A DNA stretch of 64,000 nucleotides from Aphanomyces cochlioides (taxonomy: Eukaryota > Oomycota > Saprolegniomycetes > Saprolegniales > Verrucalvaceae): the NCBI GenBank assembly GCA_019828595.1, contig JAHQRK010000025.1, forward strand, positions 62,001-126,000, read 5' to 3'. Positions 32,770 to 45,391 of this stretch are shown in pieces. The notes under the pieces were generated by a model. It was not told the DNA's origin. It saw nothing but the letters and a program-made list of their open reading frames with translations, and made no database searches. Positions within the stretch are counted from its first letter, which is position 1. Each line of letters starts with the position of its first letter. A program made the position numbers and the translations under genes.

Positions 32770-34244
32770 TTACGAGATCCTAAAATCAAATGTCGAAAGG
32801 GACGACGGCTTTAGACGAGAATGTTCAAAATCGCAGTCATTGGCGGCGGCAACTACAGCGAGACTTTCGATTGTTGAAGATTCCATCGTCCCACGAGGCA
32901 GTGTCACAATTTTTAACCGTCTTCTTGTCACTAGTCGGCTGGGATGCGAGAAACTTTCAATCAATATTTGGAATGACGATGAGTCGAGTGTTTCTGAGAC
33001 CAAGAACAGTTCGGAGATCGTCGTGTTTCTCTTCATGACAGCTGCTAGGCTTTCGATGACGTTTTTTTAAAAATGTTGAGTGCCGAGGAGCAAGCTTTCC
33101 AATCCACAATTCTCAAACAATGGGGTCAATCTGCACCAACCTTCGTCATCGATATAAAATCCATGGAAATTCAGGCTCTTGATACTCGTTCGCGGCAAGA
33201 CATGAAAGAGAGACTCTGCCCCCTCAAGGCTTTTATCAATGGAGTCCACTACCTCGAGATGGGTGAGTTTGGAACCTTCCAATTGACCAGAAAGAGAGCG
33301 CAAAGCATCAGCAGTAACAGTTTGATTGTGTAATCGTAATGATTTCATGGGAAATGTCAATCGAGAGAAGTTGATCCCTTCGAAATTTGAGTGTTCAAGC
33401 AGCCTGAGTGAGTCCAATGTTGAGCAATTGAACATCGCTTCACAAAATTGTTGTCTCAAGTTGATGTCATGATCTCCCCATGCTAATAATTCGGCATCGA
33501 AGACTCGAACAGGCTGGCGACGAAACCATTCGATGAGATTCTCCAAATCACATATCCAGCTGTATGATGCGCACCGTACGAGTAGATTTTGAACTCAGTA
33601 ATTCGCTCGCTCTTGGCGACAAAGGCATAAATGTCGCCCAGATCACCGCAGTCAGCATCCAAATGCAAGCAAGTCAAGTTGTGCAGTCGAAATAGTACAT
33701 CTTTCCAGTTAGCAGGAGAGTCCCTGCTCACCGTAAGCCTCAGAGAAGAAATCGGTAGATCAGTCCATGCATCGATCCTGTCGAGCGTCGTTGGGAAGCG
33801 GTTGACACACCATTCGATCTTAGCCACAGGGTTCAAATGTGCTTTGAGCCACTCAATATCATGCCAGGTGTCGTCAACAAGAACGTTGGTGTAAAATTTC
33901 GCAATAGGATCAATCAATGACATAGACAGTTCGCCTATGCTTGAGCTGAGTCTGAGCAATAGCCAAAAGTCTGAATATTTATGAGTCAAGCTCAGCTGAA
34001 CGAGGTGCTCGAGGGGTCCCAAGTCAAAGTATGGACGGAAAGCTTCTAGGAATGCAAACAAATCAGTCGCGTCTGGTATGACGAATGCAATCTTGATGAT
34101 AATGTCAATGGGCAGCATGGTCAAATCTGCTGAATGCTTCGTGAGTGCCTGTTTCAGTTTGTTTACAGGTCGTGTGATCGGTGCAAACACGGTAATTCCA
34201 GAATAAGCTTTCTGCGGCCCTGCGACAGGATTGATGCAGCACAT
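32770..34244 (-). pseudogene. F-box-like/LRR family pseudogene, one frameshift and one nonsense codon
   Basis: The frame opens at ATG 34244, but the family start is probably ATG 34118 (MLPIDIIIKIAFVIPDATDL, FAFLEAFRPYFDLGPLEHL). It runs to GAHHTAGY near 33560, where a small indel shifts into DLENLIEWFRRQPVRVFDAE. It stays open through EAMFNCSTLDSLRLLEHSNF, VLPRTSIKSLNFHGF and CGLESLLLGTQHF to TAA at 33067-33069. It then continues in the same frame through VIESLAAVMKRNTTISELFL, IESFSHPSRLV and a tail ending STFDFRIS. Nearly complete, recently inactivated. Confidence 0.85.
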
Positions 34245-36095
34245 GATGTATTATTGTGTTTGGAATTTGCACGACGGATTTCGTGCAGGTTCATATTGGT
34301 CAAAAGTGTCAACAATTTTATCCTATCATACTGGAATGTTGACTTCGACACATCAGAAATCTTCTCTAAGAAACAATCTTTAGGCCTTTCCTTGCTGAAA
34401 ACGGTTGCCTCATGTGTTTCAATTCATTTTAAGGATTAAATGATGTCTAGCTGTGTACATCCTTAGGTCTAATCACTCATGTTATTGTGGATACAATAAA
34501 CACAATCTTACAATCATGTGCTGGTACTGTTCAAATTCATTAAGTTGGAGCGATCTTCGCCCTTTCTTACTGTGCTATCTAGTGGCGTCATCAGAGGGTC
34601 TCGTCGACTACTCGAGTTTGCCAAAAATGCATGACAGAATTGCTGGTACATCATGCATGCAACATTTCAAAGAAACACGTCACCTGGACGCTCTGCTGTG
34701 CAAATTAAGAAAACATACGAGTCATTCGGCATGGCTTTGTTGCCATGCTTAGCTCGAACGCATAGGAATGAATTAGGAGACAAAACATGGCCTTATTGCT
34801 GCCATCAAACAGAAATACGAGCTTTTTTCCTTTGGACCAATTCATTCTAAAATGACCTATTTAGTCCAATAAAAAACCTTCCATTTATTGCATGACATGC
34901 GTCGTGCAAATTCGATTTTTCCAAATATAAATCTCGATATATGGATTAAAGTATACTAAAGATTCAACATTTATCCCACAAATCGAAAATGCATGACACC
35001 TGTCGTGCAACTGCCCAAAAAACCTAATAAACTGTCGTGCAAAAACTGTATTATGAAAATGATGTTTTGGCCAACAATGACTGGACAAAAACATAAAAGG
35101 CGATTTCGGCTATCATCAGTTCGTCACACAGATAAAGTACGTATTCAATCAACCAATCAGTGCTCATTATTTCTCAAATGGACCAATCACACATAAAATT
35201 CGAGTTCATGACGTACAAGAGGTTTTGAGTGCCTGCATGTCCAGAAAACCAATTATTAATAGATTCGTCGCTTAAAATTGCAGTCTTGAAGATGACATCG
35301 AAACTTGGCATAATGAAGATTACGATGAATCCTTCTTTAGTACATGTACATAACGCTGTACGATCTAGAACTATGCAGAAACTTAAGAGCAGTGTATTCT
35401 GAGTCGTATCTTTGATTTATGTTGAAGAACTATCATTCATCGGTGTCACTGCTTCCAAATTTTGCCTCTGCATCGTCACATAATTGCTACGACAGAGTAA
35501 ATAATATATTGGCCTTTTGATCTTTCTTGCGTGATTTTTCAAATGACGCCTGGGACTGCGCCAGAGGGAAAATATGGCGATAGGCTTTTTTGAAGCGGGT
35601 CCGTCCTATTAATAGCTTACTTACTTATCATCAAGTTTAAGAATCATTCATCCTTTCGACAGGCACATTCAACCCTCTATGCCATTAAGGATTTTATGAC
35701 ATGGTTACATGTTGAGAAGTTAGTGAGCATTTTGCTCAGTCAAACAGCTGGAGCTTGAGACACACGCTCCTTCCGGCTCCATTAAGAGTAATTTGAATGC
35801 TCTCGACTGCATATCTATCTGCACGAGCGGGAGAGAGTGGACAAAGTAGCCTGGTTGAGGAGTCATTGCTATCTAATTTAGAATTTATAGTTATCCAATC
35901 AAATGCGTTATTGCGATGGATGTGGAAATTTGTAGCTTGGTTGGCAATTTTAAGAAAATTTTCAAACGCACATCTCTTGGCCTGCACAGACTAATTAAGG
36001 AACCTTATTTAGGGTACCCTATGGACGTCATACACTTCTTTCCAAGATCAAGTTTTCAGACCAGCATCGGACAGACTTCAGGTCTCGTCGCTATC
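34245..36095. other. Intergenic, no gene recognised
   Basis: Contains three copies of GTCGTGCAA near 34902, 35002 and 35031, two of them preceded by GCATGACA. Short frames have no recognisable domain. The last part precedes the first exon of the ankyrin array. Confidence 0.35.
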
Positions 36096-38097
36096 ATGCC
36101 TAGTGACGACAATTATGACAAAAACCGAATCCTTGTGAGGGTGGAGTTTTCTGTCGCAGCCATAATTACAACTGTAGATGGGCAGATCCGTTCTCCACGA
36201 AGCTGTGCGCAACGGAGACTTAGAAATGGTCTAGGAACTCCTTTCCAGCAACACCAAAATTGATGAAATTGACGAGGTGGGCAAAGGAAATCATCGTTCA
36301 TTCAAGTATATCGAGAATAGAGAAACAACCAACCGTTACATGTGGCGTGCGAAAGTGGACATTTGGCCGTGATCAAGTTTCTCCTCGACAAAGGCGCTGC
36401 GATAAATACAACTGGTCATGTATATACCTCGATCTTGGCGATCCAATTTAGTTCGGGAGAATAGGACAATTGGACCGCGCTACATTTTGCGTCCAATTAT
36501 GGGTACCTGGATGTCATCAAGTCTCTCCTTGACAAAGGCGCTGCACTCGATATGAAGAGCCATGTACGTCCATTAGTTGTTATGAAGGGATTGACTTAAT
36601 GAACGCAGCATAGTCGGACCCCTTTCCATCTAGCTACTAAAAATGGGCACCTGGATGTTGTCAAGTATCTCTTGGACAAAGGTGCTGTGGTCGATATTAA
36701 GGACAGCGTGCATCCAAAAGCCTTGGCGAAGTGCTTCATTTCTTGTGAGTAGGCCGGTTGGACCCCTTTGCATATGGCCTCTGCGAGTGGACGACTGGAT
36801 AATGTCAAGTATCTCCTTGACAACGGCGCTGCACTTAATACGAAGAGCCATGTTCGTCTTTCGTTATTTATGAAGGGATTGACTTGATGAAAGCAGTTTT
36901 GCTGGACCCCTATGCATGTAGCTTGTGAGAGTGGATACCTGGATGTTGTCAAGTATCTCCTTGACAAAGGCGCTGCAATCGATGCAAAGAGTCAAGTGCG
37001 CACGCTCGTCTTTGTGATGGGATTGACTTGAAAGTAGTCTCGATGGACCCCTTTGCGTATGGCTGCTAAAAATGGACACTTGGACGTCGTCGAGTATCTC
37101 CTTGATAAAGGCGTGGCAGTCGATAGTAAGGATAACGTACATCCATCTGTCTATGTGAAGTACTTAACTTCCTGAGAGTAGGGCGGTTGGACCTCTTTGC
37201 ATATGGCTTCTGGTAGTGGACGTCTGGATGCTGTCAAATATCTCCTTGACAAAGGTGCTGCACTTGATACAAAGAACCATGCATGTCCATCGTTGTTTGC
37301 GAAAGCATTGACTTGATGCACTTAGCATGGTCAGGTACCTTTGCATATGGCTTGTGAGAGTGGACACCTCGATGTTGTCAAATGCCTCCTTGACAAAGGC
37401 ACTGCAATCGATGAGGCGAGCCATGTAAGCCGGTCTGTCGTTGTGGCTGGACTTAATGGATGAACGTAGTATGGTCAGACCCTATTATATCTAGCTTCTA
37501 AATATGGACACCTGGATGTTGTCAAGTATCTCCTTGAGAAAGGCGCTGCGGTTGATACTAAGGACATCGTGCACCTAAACGCCTTTGCGAAGTACTTAAT
37601 TTCTTGAGATTAGGATGGTTGGACCCCTTTGCATATGGCTTGTGAGAGCGGACACTTCGATGTTGTCAAGTATCTCCTTGACAACGGCGCTGCACTCGAT
37701 ATGAAGAGCCATGTACAATATTTCGTCGTTGGGATTGGGCTGATTGGATGAACGTAGCACGGTCAGACCCCTTTGCATAAGGCTAGCGCGAGGGGACACC
37801 TGGATATTGTCAAATATCTTCTTGATAAAGGCGTTACACTAAATGCGGAGAGCCAAGTATGCCCTTTCATCGTTGTGACTGGATTGACTGGATGAACGTA
37901 GCAAGGTCGGACACCTTTGCATTTAGCATCTGAAAATGGATGCCTGGATGTTGTGAAATATCTCCTTGAGAAAGGCGCAACAATCGATTCGAGGGACAAT
38001 GTACTTCATTCGATCTTTTATGATATTGTGACTTGATGGGAGTAGAATGGTTGGAACTCACTTCACTGCGCTTTCAACTCAAGAAACGAAAAGGTTG
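36096..38097 (+). pseudogene. Ankyrin-repeat gene, truncated paralogue of the ankyrin-kinase gene
   Basis: Exon 1 (36096-36134, MPSDDNYDKNRIL, 13 codons) mirrors exon 1 of the gene at 39394. Then come 33-codon ankyrin exons in phase 0: 36178-36276, 36321-36419, 36465-36563, 36609-36707, 36753-36851, 36897-36995, 37038-37136, 37182-37280, 37326-37424, 37470-37568, 37614-37712, 37758-37856, 37902-38000, and a partial one from 38046. Typical repeat: [20 protein letters not shown] then [12 protein letters not shown]. Exon 2 has TAG at codon 19 (36232). The intron after 37280 starts GC instead of GT. The last exon breaks off near 38097 against an inverted F-box/LRR fragment, so no kinase is attached. 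Confidence 0.8.
36609..38000 (+). repeat. Tandem repeat of 144 bp = one ankyrin exon (99) + one intron (45)
   Basis: Exon starts are spaced 144, 144, 141, 144, 144, 144, 144, 144 and 144 bp. Introns are as alike as exons. One intron type (GTRCAYC...AAGTACTTAA...TAG) recurs after exons 5, 8 and 11, so the higher-order unit is three exons, about 429-432 bp. Confidence 0.85.
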
Positions 38098-38099
38098 TC

Positions 38100-38216
38100 A
38101 AATGTTCGAGAAGTCCCAAATCAATGCCTGGACGGATAGCTTCGAGTAAAGCATACAGATCTGCTGCATCTGGAATGAAGAATGCAATCGTGACAACGAT
38201 GCCCACTGGTATCATG
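38100..38216 (-). pseudogene. F-box-like/LRR N-terminal fragment
   Basis: Minus strand: MIPVGIVVTIAFFIPDAADL, YALLEAIRPGIDLGLLEHL. It ends at the junction with the ankyrin exon near 38098. A GTACTTTC motif and GCCAATCC lie about 135-160 bp upstream (38352, 38370), so its promoter region seems to have been kept. Confidence 0.7.
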
Positions 38217-38747
38217 ACTGAGTTGATCACTCTCTAGGGGTCTTCACAGCGACTCTTGTTGCTGAGATGCCGTCTGGTCCTTTTACCAGAGGACTGATGC
38301 TCCTCCAAAAAAGGTTTCTTTGGTTGTTTGTTCGTTCTGTTGAGTAGTAATGTACTTTCTAAAGAATGAGCCAATCCATAGTCTTCATTTCAGAAATTAT
38401 CCAATCAGAGGTATGTAACGAGGCATTTAACGAAGTGTTTTGAATCCAACGATTGCTTGATTCCCGCGTCATGAAGCAGCAGCTTGGTGCCTTAACTTTG
38501 AATTGCACTTTCTCTTGAGTTGGTGTCTACCTATTGGTTAGAAAGTTACTCAATTCGATTTGAAATTGTAAAAAAGAGATAATCTGTGGCTCACCGCAGG
38601 TGTAATTTAATATCCCTAGCACGCGTGCAACGGTAACTGGGTCAGTAAAATCTGTCTTACTGGAGTGATTTTGAAAAAAGAAATGTTTTGTTAAAGTTTA
38701 CCAAAAGATCAAAAGGACATTTACTGTGGAATTCTATTTTGCTGTTG
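38217..38747. other. Intergenic with candidate promoter motifs
   Basis: Holds GTACTTTC at 38352-38359 and two CCAAT motifs. No gene. Confidence 0.35.
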
Positions 38748-39310
38748 CTATTTTTCTTGTGAGCATTCAAGCTGGTTGCATTTCCCTGAAATGGGATCAC
38801 CAAACCCTTTAGAATCCTTGATTCGCTGTATTTTATCGAAATTTGATGCCATGGAAGAAAGGAATACATAATTTACTCCACGTAATGGGTTAATATACAA
38901 CGTTGCTCTTTTAGCCAAGGCGTCCTCGAACAAGCTGTTTTCTTCATCCGAGTTGAAGATAGTCATTTTCTTTTGGCTTCCCTCGTGCCCTTCTGATGTG
39001 GCCGTTGAAATGAAAGTCAACATTCGTCAATGTCTCTTAACAATTTCTTAATACTTTTATTATAAATATGGCATATCGACGATCAGGTTTTACTCCATCT
39101 TGTGATTTAAGAGCTCAGCAGTTTGATTCAAATTTTGTAAAGTTTTTTCAAAGGATTGATTCTGAAATGAAATGCGAGAGTCAACATTATTGAACATATT
39201 TTTGAGAGGCCAAAAATAGAGCGAAATATCAAACATATTCTTTTCATTATACCTAATGAAAATGCTCAATTACGATTGTACACATATGATTGTGTATATA
39301 CAAGAAGTCT
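38748..39310. pseudogene. AT-rich pair of divergent coding-like relics
   Basis: Minus 39023-38748: 91 codons from ATG (KKMTIFNSDEENSLFEDALA, RATLYINPLRGVNYVFLSSM). Plus from ATG 39068: MAYRRSGFTPSCDLRAQQFD, NFVKFFQRIDSEM, then in another frame VNIIEHIFERPKIERNIKHI and LFIIPNENAQLRLYTYDC. Composition is like the polymerase relic at 16.7 kb and the relic at 3.7 kb. No domain recognised. Remains of a Polinton-like or other AT-rich element are one explanation. Confidence 0.3.
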
Positions 39311-39393
39311 CAGTAATTACTGCCGTCTCTGTAATTCATTGGTCAAAATTATTCTTGTCTGATCACACTTTGTCGAGAGCTGTCTGGATTGCC

Positions 39394-42300
39394 ATGGCAG
39401 TTGACGATGAACATGGCAGCTATCGCGACCGAGTACATTGGACAGTCAAAAAGACCATCATCATATATTCTATGAGTAGAATGGTCGAACTAGACTAAAT
39501 GAAGCCGCCTACAATGGAGATTTGATTACGATTAAGGATGTGCTTGCCAAGGGTGCCATGATTGATGTTGCTGACGGGGTGACTAGAAGTTTGGAGCAGC
39601 ATAACGATTTTCACGAGAATTGGAGGGCAACATCCCATTACACCTGGCAGCCAAAAGAGGCCATCTGGATGCCGTAAAGTTCCTCAGTCAAGGAGGGACG
39701 ATGGTGAATAAGCCGAGAATGGTGATGCGTGTTCTCATTAGGTCCCAATTGATTTCCTTGAGTAGGATGGCCAAACATCTCTTCATTTGGCATCAAAATA
39801 TGGTCATTTGGATGTCGTCAAGCACCTCCTTGAAGAACAAGCCATGATTGATGCAACAGACAGGGTATGAAAGCCAATATTTGAATTGAATTCATTTCAT
39901 CGTGGAGAATGGTTACACCCCCCTCCATCTAGCGTCAAGAAATGGATGTTTAGATGTCGTCAAGCATCTTGTCAGTTGTGGATCTAGGATAGATATCAAG
40001 GGATGGGTAAATGAAATCGACTTCATTAATCAATCAATTTCTTCGATTAGGGTAGTCAGACAGCACTTGATATCTCATTTAGTAATGGGCATTTGGAATT
40101 GGTAAATTATCTTCTTCAACAAGGGGCTCTCTTCGATACGTCAGGAAGGGTTGTATACTACGCCTTAAATATCATTCAAACGCAGGGAATAGTTTTGCCC
40201 AACCCCGTTACATGTGGCGTCAAGAAGAGGATACTTGGATATTGTGAAGTATTTACTCGGTCAAAACATGAATGTCGATGTAATAGACGAGGTACACCAA
40301 GATGACTTTGTGAGTATTACTTCCACGCGAAGGATTTTTACACTCCTCTGCATTTCGCATCATCGGAGGGACATTTGAATGTCGTCAAGTGTCTCGTAGA
40401 CAAAGGCTCGCGATTGGATGCAACAGGCCTGGTAAAGCAAGCTAAAAATGACGTTGTATTGATTTCCTTAACCAGGATGATCATACGCCACTCGACTTAG
40501 CGATAATTTATGGTCATTTCGACATCATTCAGTACCTTCTTGGCAAAGATGCTACAGTCAAGACCAAGGATGGGGTAAAAAGATGCTAATAAAGCATGGT
40601 TTAACTCCTCAAATAGAGTGGTCAGCAACTCACCCTGCATTTGGCGGCAGAAAAAGGAAATTTTGGAGTCGTAAAATATCTCCTTGAAAACGGCGCTGGG
40701 GTAAATAAGTTGGGTGAGGCAAGCATAGTAAGAAAATACTCCAATTGATTTTCAACGGTAGCATCGCCAGACTCCATTGCATTTGTCTTCTAAAAACGGA
40801 CATATTGATGTTGTCAGGTATCTTCTCAATGAAAAAGCCGCAGTAAATTGTTTAGACGAAGTAAGGCAACCAGCATGCTAACCCAACTAACATTTCCGGT
40901 AGTATCGTCGAACACCCCTTCTTTTAGCACTAGAAATGGGGCATATTGATGTCATCAAACGTCTTGTTGATAAAGGTGCGACAGTTGAAACAACAGGCTG
41001 GGTAAGTTGTGCCAACATTAAAAAAGAATGATTTTCTGCAACCAGTACGGCCAAATCCCACTGCACTTGGCGCTTAAAATCGGATATTTCGACGTTGTGC
41101 ATCATCTTCTAGAGAAAGGAGTTGCAGTAAACACGGTTGACGAGGTAAATAAAGCCTTAGGATTTACCAAAATTAATGTCGTAAGTGACGAATCGTCAGA
41201 CCCCAATGCATTTAGCATCAAGAAATGGATATTTGGATGTCATTGAGCATCTTCTTGACAAAGGCGCTGCGGTCGATAGGCTGGACAGAGTAAAAGAAAT
41301 CGTCTCGCCATTGAAATTAATTTGCTGACAGGCAGGCCAAACCCCGTTGCATTTGGCGTCATCGAATGGACACTTAGATATTGTCAGGCTCCTTCTTAAC
41401 CGAGGGGCCATAGTCAATAGGTTGGACAATGTAATGTTCGGATTATACTTTTTCTCATTTGCATGTGTAGGAGAGTCATTCTCCTTTGCATTTGGCATCG
41501 ATGAATGGTCATGCTGTTGTTGTCAAGGGTCTTATTGAAAATGGTGCAGCGGTTGATTTAGCGGACAAGGTAAAACTATCAGATAATATTGATAATTTTT
41601 TTGAGAATAGGATGGATGGACATCATTGCATTTCGCTATAAATTCAAAAGATGCAGAAACGGTATTTGCGCTCTTGGATGCTGGCGCAGACATGACCTTA
41701 GAGACATATGTATTTTTTCCATTTCTTAATTTCTTTAATAATGATGTAGGACGGAAAAAGTGTTCGTAGTCATTGCAACGACGAAACACTTGAGGCAATA
41801 TTGGACAAGGTAGTTTGGATTCGCCGATGCTTTGACAAAGACATGGTGCCAATCCTTGCCAAAAACCCGATAACCGTTGCTTTCCTTGCGGATTCAAAAC
41901 TATACGCCACTCTTCAGGATTTACAACGATTTCCTTCCAAGTTTTACAAGTATAAGAATGATGCACGCATACTTACTGTCTTTGCCGAATTGGAAAAACA
42001 AAATACTTCAGAGTCAATAGAATCAACAGAAAGCCAATTTGTAGACCAGGTGAACGACACAAACATGACTGGTACATCCTGCGTTTTATTTTGATTCGAG
42101 GCTCATAGTTCTGGTAGTAATTTACTCGATTCAATCCGCCCTTGAGGTCATCCGCAAGACTATTCAAGACATTAAAGGTATCCATTCAGATATGGTCAAT
42201 GTAGCAAAGGCCATTTTGTTGCTGTCATTGGAATTTCAAATTTACCTCGAACGTGTCTTGGCGACAGCGATCATTGTTGGGCGCATTATAAATTATATGA

Positions 42301-43665
42301 TACAAGGCGGTATTGCGATGCAAGATTCCAATCTTCTTCAAACGCTGCACGACATTAAATGGTTCTGGGAATCCACGCTCCAAACAACTCACCCATGGAA
42401 ATTATTCATTCACGATAATTCTCAACAAGCCACCATACAAGTAGGTATTAAAGATAATTCGTCTCCAGGATGACCTTTGTCACGATACAGAGTACATGGG
42501 GGTCCACTTGAATGTTCAAGTCGTGGGAAGTTTCAGCGATGCTGCAATGGGTATTGAAAATATGATGAAGACGATGCGTCATCTTGACCAGTGCTTGGAA
42601 TCGATTATGAAATTTTCCCATTTCCGACAACAAACAAATAAATTACTGGAACTGACAATTCAACTGAAACGCGGGTTGGAGCACTACATGCGTCAAGTTG
42701 ATGTGGGAAATATCGTACGAAACAAGGTGTTTGAGGTTGAAGTCATGAGATGCCAAAATCAAATAGAAGAGAGAGCCAGCACCATCGCCCAACCCAGCAA
42801 GCTAACTCGATACAGCATTGATAAAATCGAGTCGTGGATGTTGTCGTCGGACGATGTCCACTTTGATCCAGACAATATTAACTCCGCGTTGGGACGGGGT
42901 GGATTTGCTACTGTGTTCAGAGGAATATACCACGGCCAAGTGGTGGCCGTGAAACGTTTTGATCAAATAGTGTTGGCGGATTCTACAGATTTGGAGAAGT
43001 TAATCGTAAAAGAAGTCAAGGCATGGAAGGATATCTCTCATGAACCCTATATTCTTACCTTAATTGGGGTTTGTACCAAGATTCCAGTGCCGATACTTGT
43101 GTCCGAGCTGTGCGATACTAATATTCGTCGATACATCCGATATAATCCCGAGAAGATTGTTCCGATGATATATCAATTTGCCTGTGGCTTGTTATTTCTC
43201 CACAACGCCGGCATTATCCACAGAGACCTCAAAGGTGACAATGTATTGATAACGTTTCGGAATACAGTGGCAATATCTGATTTTGGACTGAGTCGAACTG
43301 CTGTGAGTTTGGAGAACACCAAGACCGGAGCCAAGCGATCTGGAACATTAAATTGGATGAGTCCTGAACAGTATTTCAAGTCACACAGCGTGACAACTCA
43401 ATCGGACATTTGGTCCTTTGGCATGACGTTGTGGGAAATCTTGTGTGATGACATTCCGTACAAAGACTACAGTCCTTACGAAATCCCCGAAGCGATACAA
43501 TCTGAGGACCAGCGACCAGAAAAGCCTGGAGACTTGAAATTGCATCTCGAACCTCTTTGGACTTTGATCACGATGTGCTGGCAAGTCGATCAGACAGTCC
43601 GACCACCTGCAGTTGAGGTCGTAGACTTCTTGGAGAGACATTACGCCTCAGAATTGAAATTGTAG
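39394..43665 (+). CDS. Ankyrin-repeat protein kinase (TKL-like), 20 exons
   Basis: Exons: 39394-39432, 39480-39578, 39626-39721, 39766-39864, 39908-40006, 40051-40149, 40193-40291, 40333-40431, 40476-40574, 40617-40727, 40762-40860, 40903-41001, 41046-41144, 41200-41289, 41332-41430, 41471-41569, 41611-41709, 41750-42071, 42118-42440, 42493-43665. Frames join throughout for about 1146 residues. There are 13 N-terminal residues, then 16 ankyrin repeats (one per exon, e.g. [20 protein letters not shown]), then a helical linker. The kinase has [50 protein letters not shown] and the late Arg in QTVRPP. All catalytic residues are present, so it is probably active on Ser/Thr, with ankyrin repeats for partner binding. 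Exon 14's acceptor is the least certain: a CG precedes the expected 33-codon start, so a TCAG nine bases in is used. Other introns are GT-AG, 34-55 nt. Confidence 0.85.
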
Positions 43666-45280
43666 CTGTCTTAAACAGGGATACTGAAAGAACCCTCATT
43701 TTTCTCTATGTTCTGGGCTCCATTGAATGTTGTCGAATTCAAGCTGTATAATGGGATCATTATCTGATTGCTTATGTATGATTGAGGAGTTGGTTGAACG
43801 CGGTTTGAATATTATCATCGAAATTTCGCATCCCTTCAAGCCATCAACGATCAACACCGGTACAGTTCAATGCATGCTTTCTTCTCGTTTACTTCGACTA
43901 ACCTCGATTTTCGCGGTTCATCTGGGCTTGGTAACAGTGTAATTCCTGAATGGCATTTTGCGTTAAATTCCATCTTGTACGAAACTTTGACTACCAGAAA
44001 ATATAGCTTACTCACACCCAGAGTAACTCGAAAATACCAATGTTGCATATCATTCGAATCTTAGGTATAACGCAAGCTTTATTCATCCGCACCAATTTAT
44101 ATTTGAACGACAATTTATTGCTCACAATGTTTGATGGTTTGAGAATTATCAAGCCGCATCCCTAAGACTTTCTCTCCATCCCATTAGGCTCTGGTATTCA
44201 AGGACTCGGAACAGCGATATACCTGAAACTCGATTTTATGTCTTGAAACACCATTCAACGCTTTGTCATGAACAATACACAAATCGTGTAGAGTATAAAT
44301 GCTGAAGGGCTGGCACGGCGTGACCTGACTGCTTATGAGGTGGTTTTTCACGGGTTTTTCTTTTCAGTTCATCGCTCCGCCACTGGGTGTTTTGTCTCGA
44401 CTGCTTGTTATATTTTCATCAATGTTTTCTTAGCTTCGTGACTTTCGTCTTTGCGAAGATAGATTAAGCAATTTCCAAGAGACACAAAGTCTCATTGCTT
44501 TAGTACATACTCACTCTCGAGGCGTTAGAATCTTTCTTCATAAATATGTCCACGAGTATTTGAGCATGTATTACTAGCATTTTCCTTTACCTCTCTAGTT
44601 TCGCTTCGATTGTTGAAAGCTTTGTTAATGAAGAATTAAATGGTCGCATATTTACTGAAAGAAGTTCTAACAAATGAGCGAGGTAATCAACCAATCAATA
44701 AAATTATGATATTTCACTGATTTTTATGACAGTGTTAACCAAAGAAAGTACATGTGACCAAATTGATATTCAAATTGCTGAGGTATTCAACCAAGCAATC
44801 CAGGACTCAAAAACACCGAAGCTCGGACACTAGAAATTGAATTCTATGCTGTGTATAGCTGGAGCATCAAACGAATTCTACTACTGTATGAGGGTTTACA
44901 CTCGATAGACAATGCATATACAATGTATGCTCTGCAGAATAGCTTTTCATGAACAAATAAAGTCAACCCCACCACTCAGCAGCTAGCTCCTGTTGACATT
45001 TCTCGGTCGAATGCTCCCTTGATGAGGCTAGTCCCCTTTACCATTCGGGTCAATGTGGTATCGAACCCAGTCAACACCATTCACCACCACGGTATTAATC
45101 CAGTAGTACAGTTGAGCTTGTACTTGCCATGCTAGAGCGCTGCATTTAGCGTGTTTAGCGCGTCCGCGTTGGGCATGCTCGAATTTGTGCATGAGATATA
45201 AGGCAATGTTCACCCAAAACATAACTTAATTTTGATTGGACAATTAGAAAGATAACGCATTTTCATTGGTTTAAGATGAA
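43666..45280. other. Intergenic, no gene recognised
   Basis: Downstream of the kinase gene. GAAAGTAC at 44744-44751 beside AACCAAAG resembles the promoter motif of the F-box/LRR genes, but no gene follows it closely. Confidence 0.35.
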
Positions 45281-45288
45281 GAAAGTAC
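45281..45288 (+). promoter_or_regulatory. Candidate promoter element GAAAGTAC with CCAAT boxes
   Basis: 104 bp upstream of the intact gene's ATG, preceded by two ATTGG (inverted CCAAT) motifs at about 45234 and 45265. Compare 31420, 38352 and 52338. Confidence 0.4.
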
Positions 45289-45391
45289 GTTCATCTCGTC
45301 AAAGTTCGATGAGCATTCAATGCAATCTCACTCTATTTAATTTCTCATACTATTTGCCAAATTTGGGGTGTTGACAACAAAAACAATCACT

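Noticed and set aside
34890..35100. MITE suggested by three GTCGTGCAA copies
   Set aside because: Copies are direct and short, with no inverted termini or target duplication.
36096..38097. CRISPR-like array because of regular spacing
   Set aside because: The 144-bp units are coding ankyrin exons with introns; no repeat-spacer structure and the DNA is eukaryotic.
39256..39498. 80-codon plus frame spanning exon 1 and intron 1 of the ankyrin-kinase gene
   Set aside because: The spliced model gives a proper 33-codon ankyrin exon next; this frame is an intron read-through.
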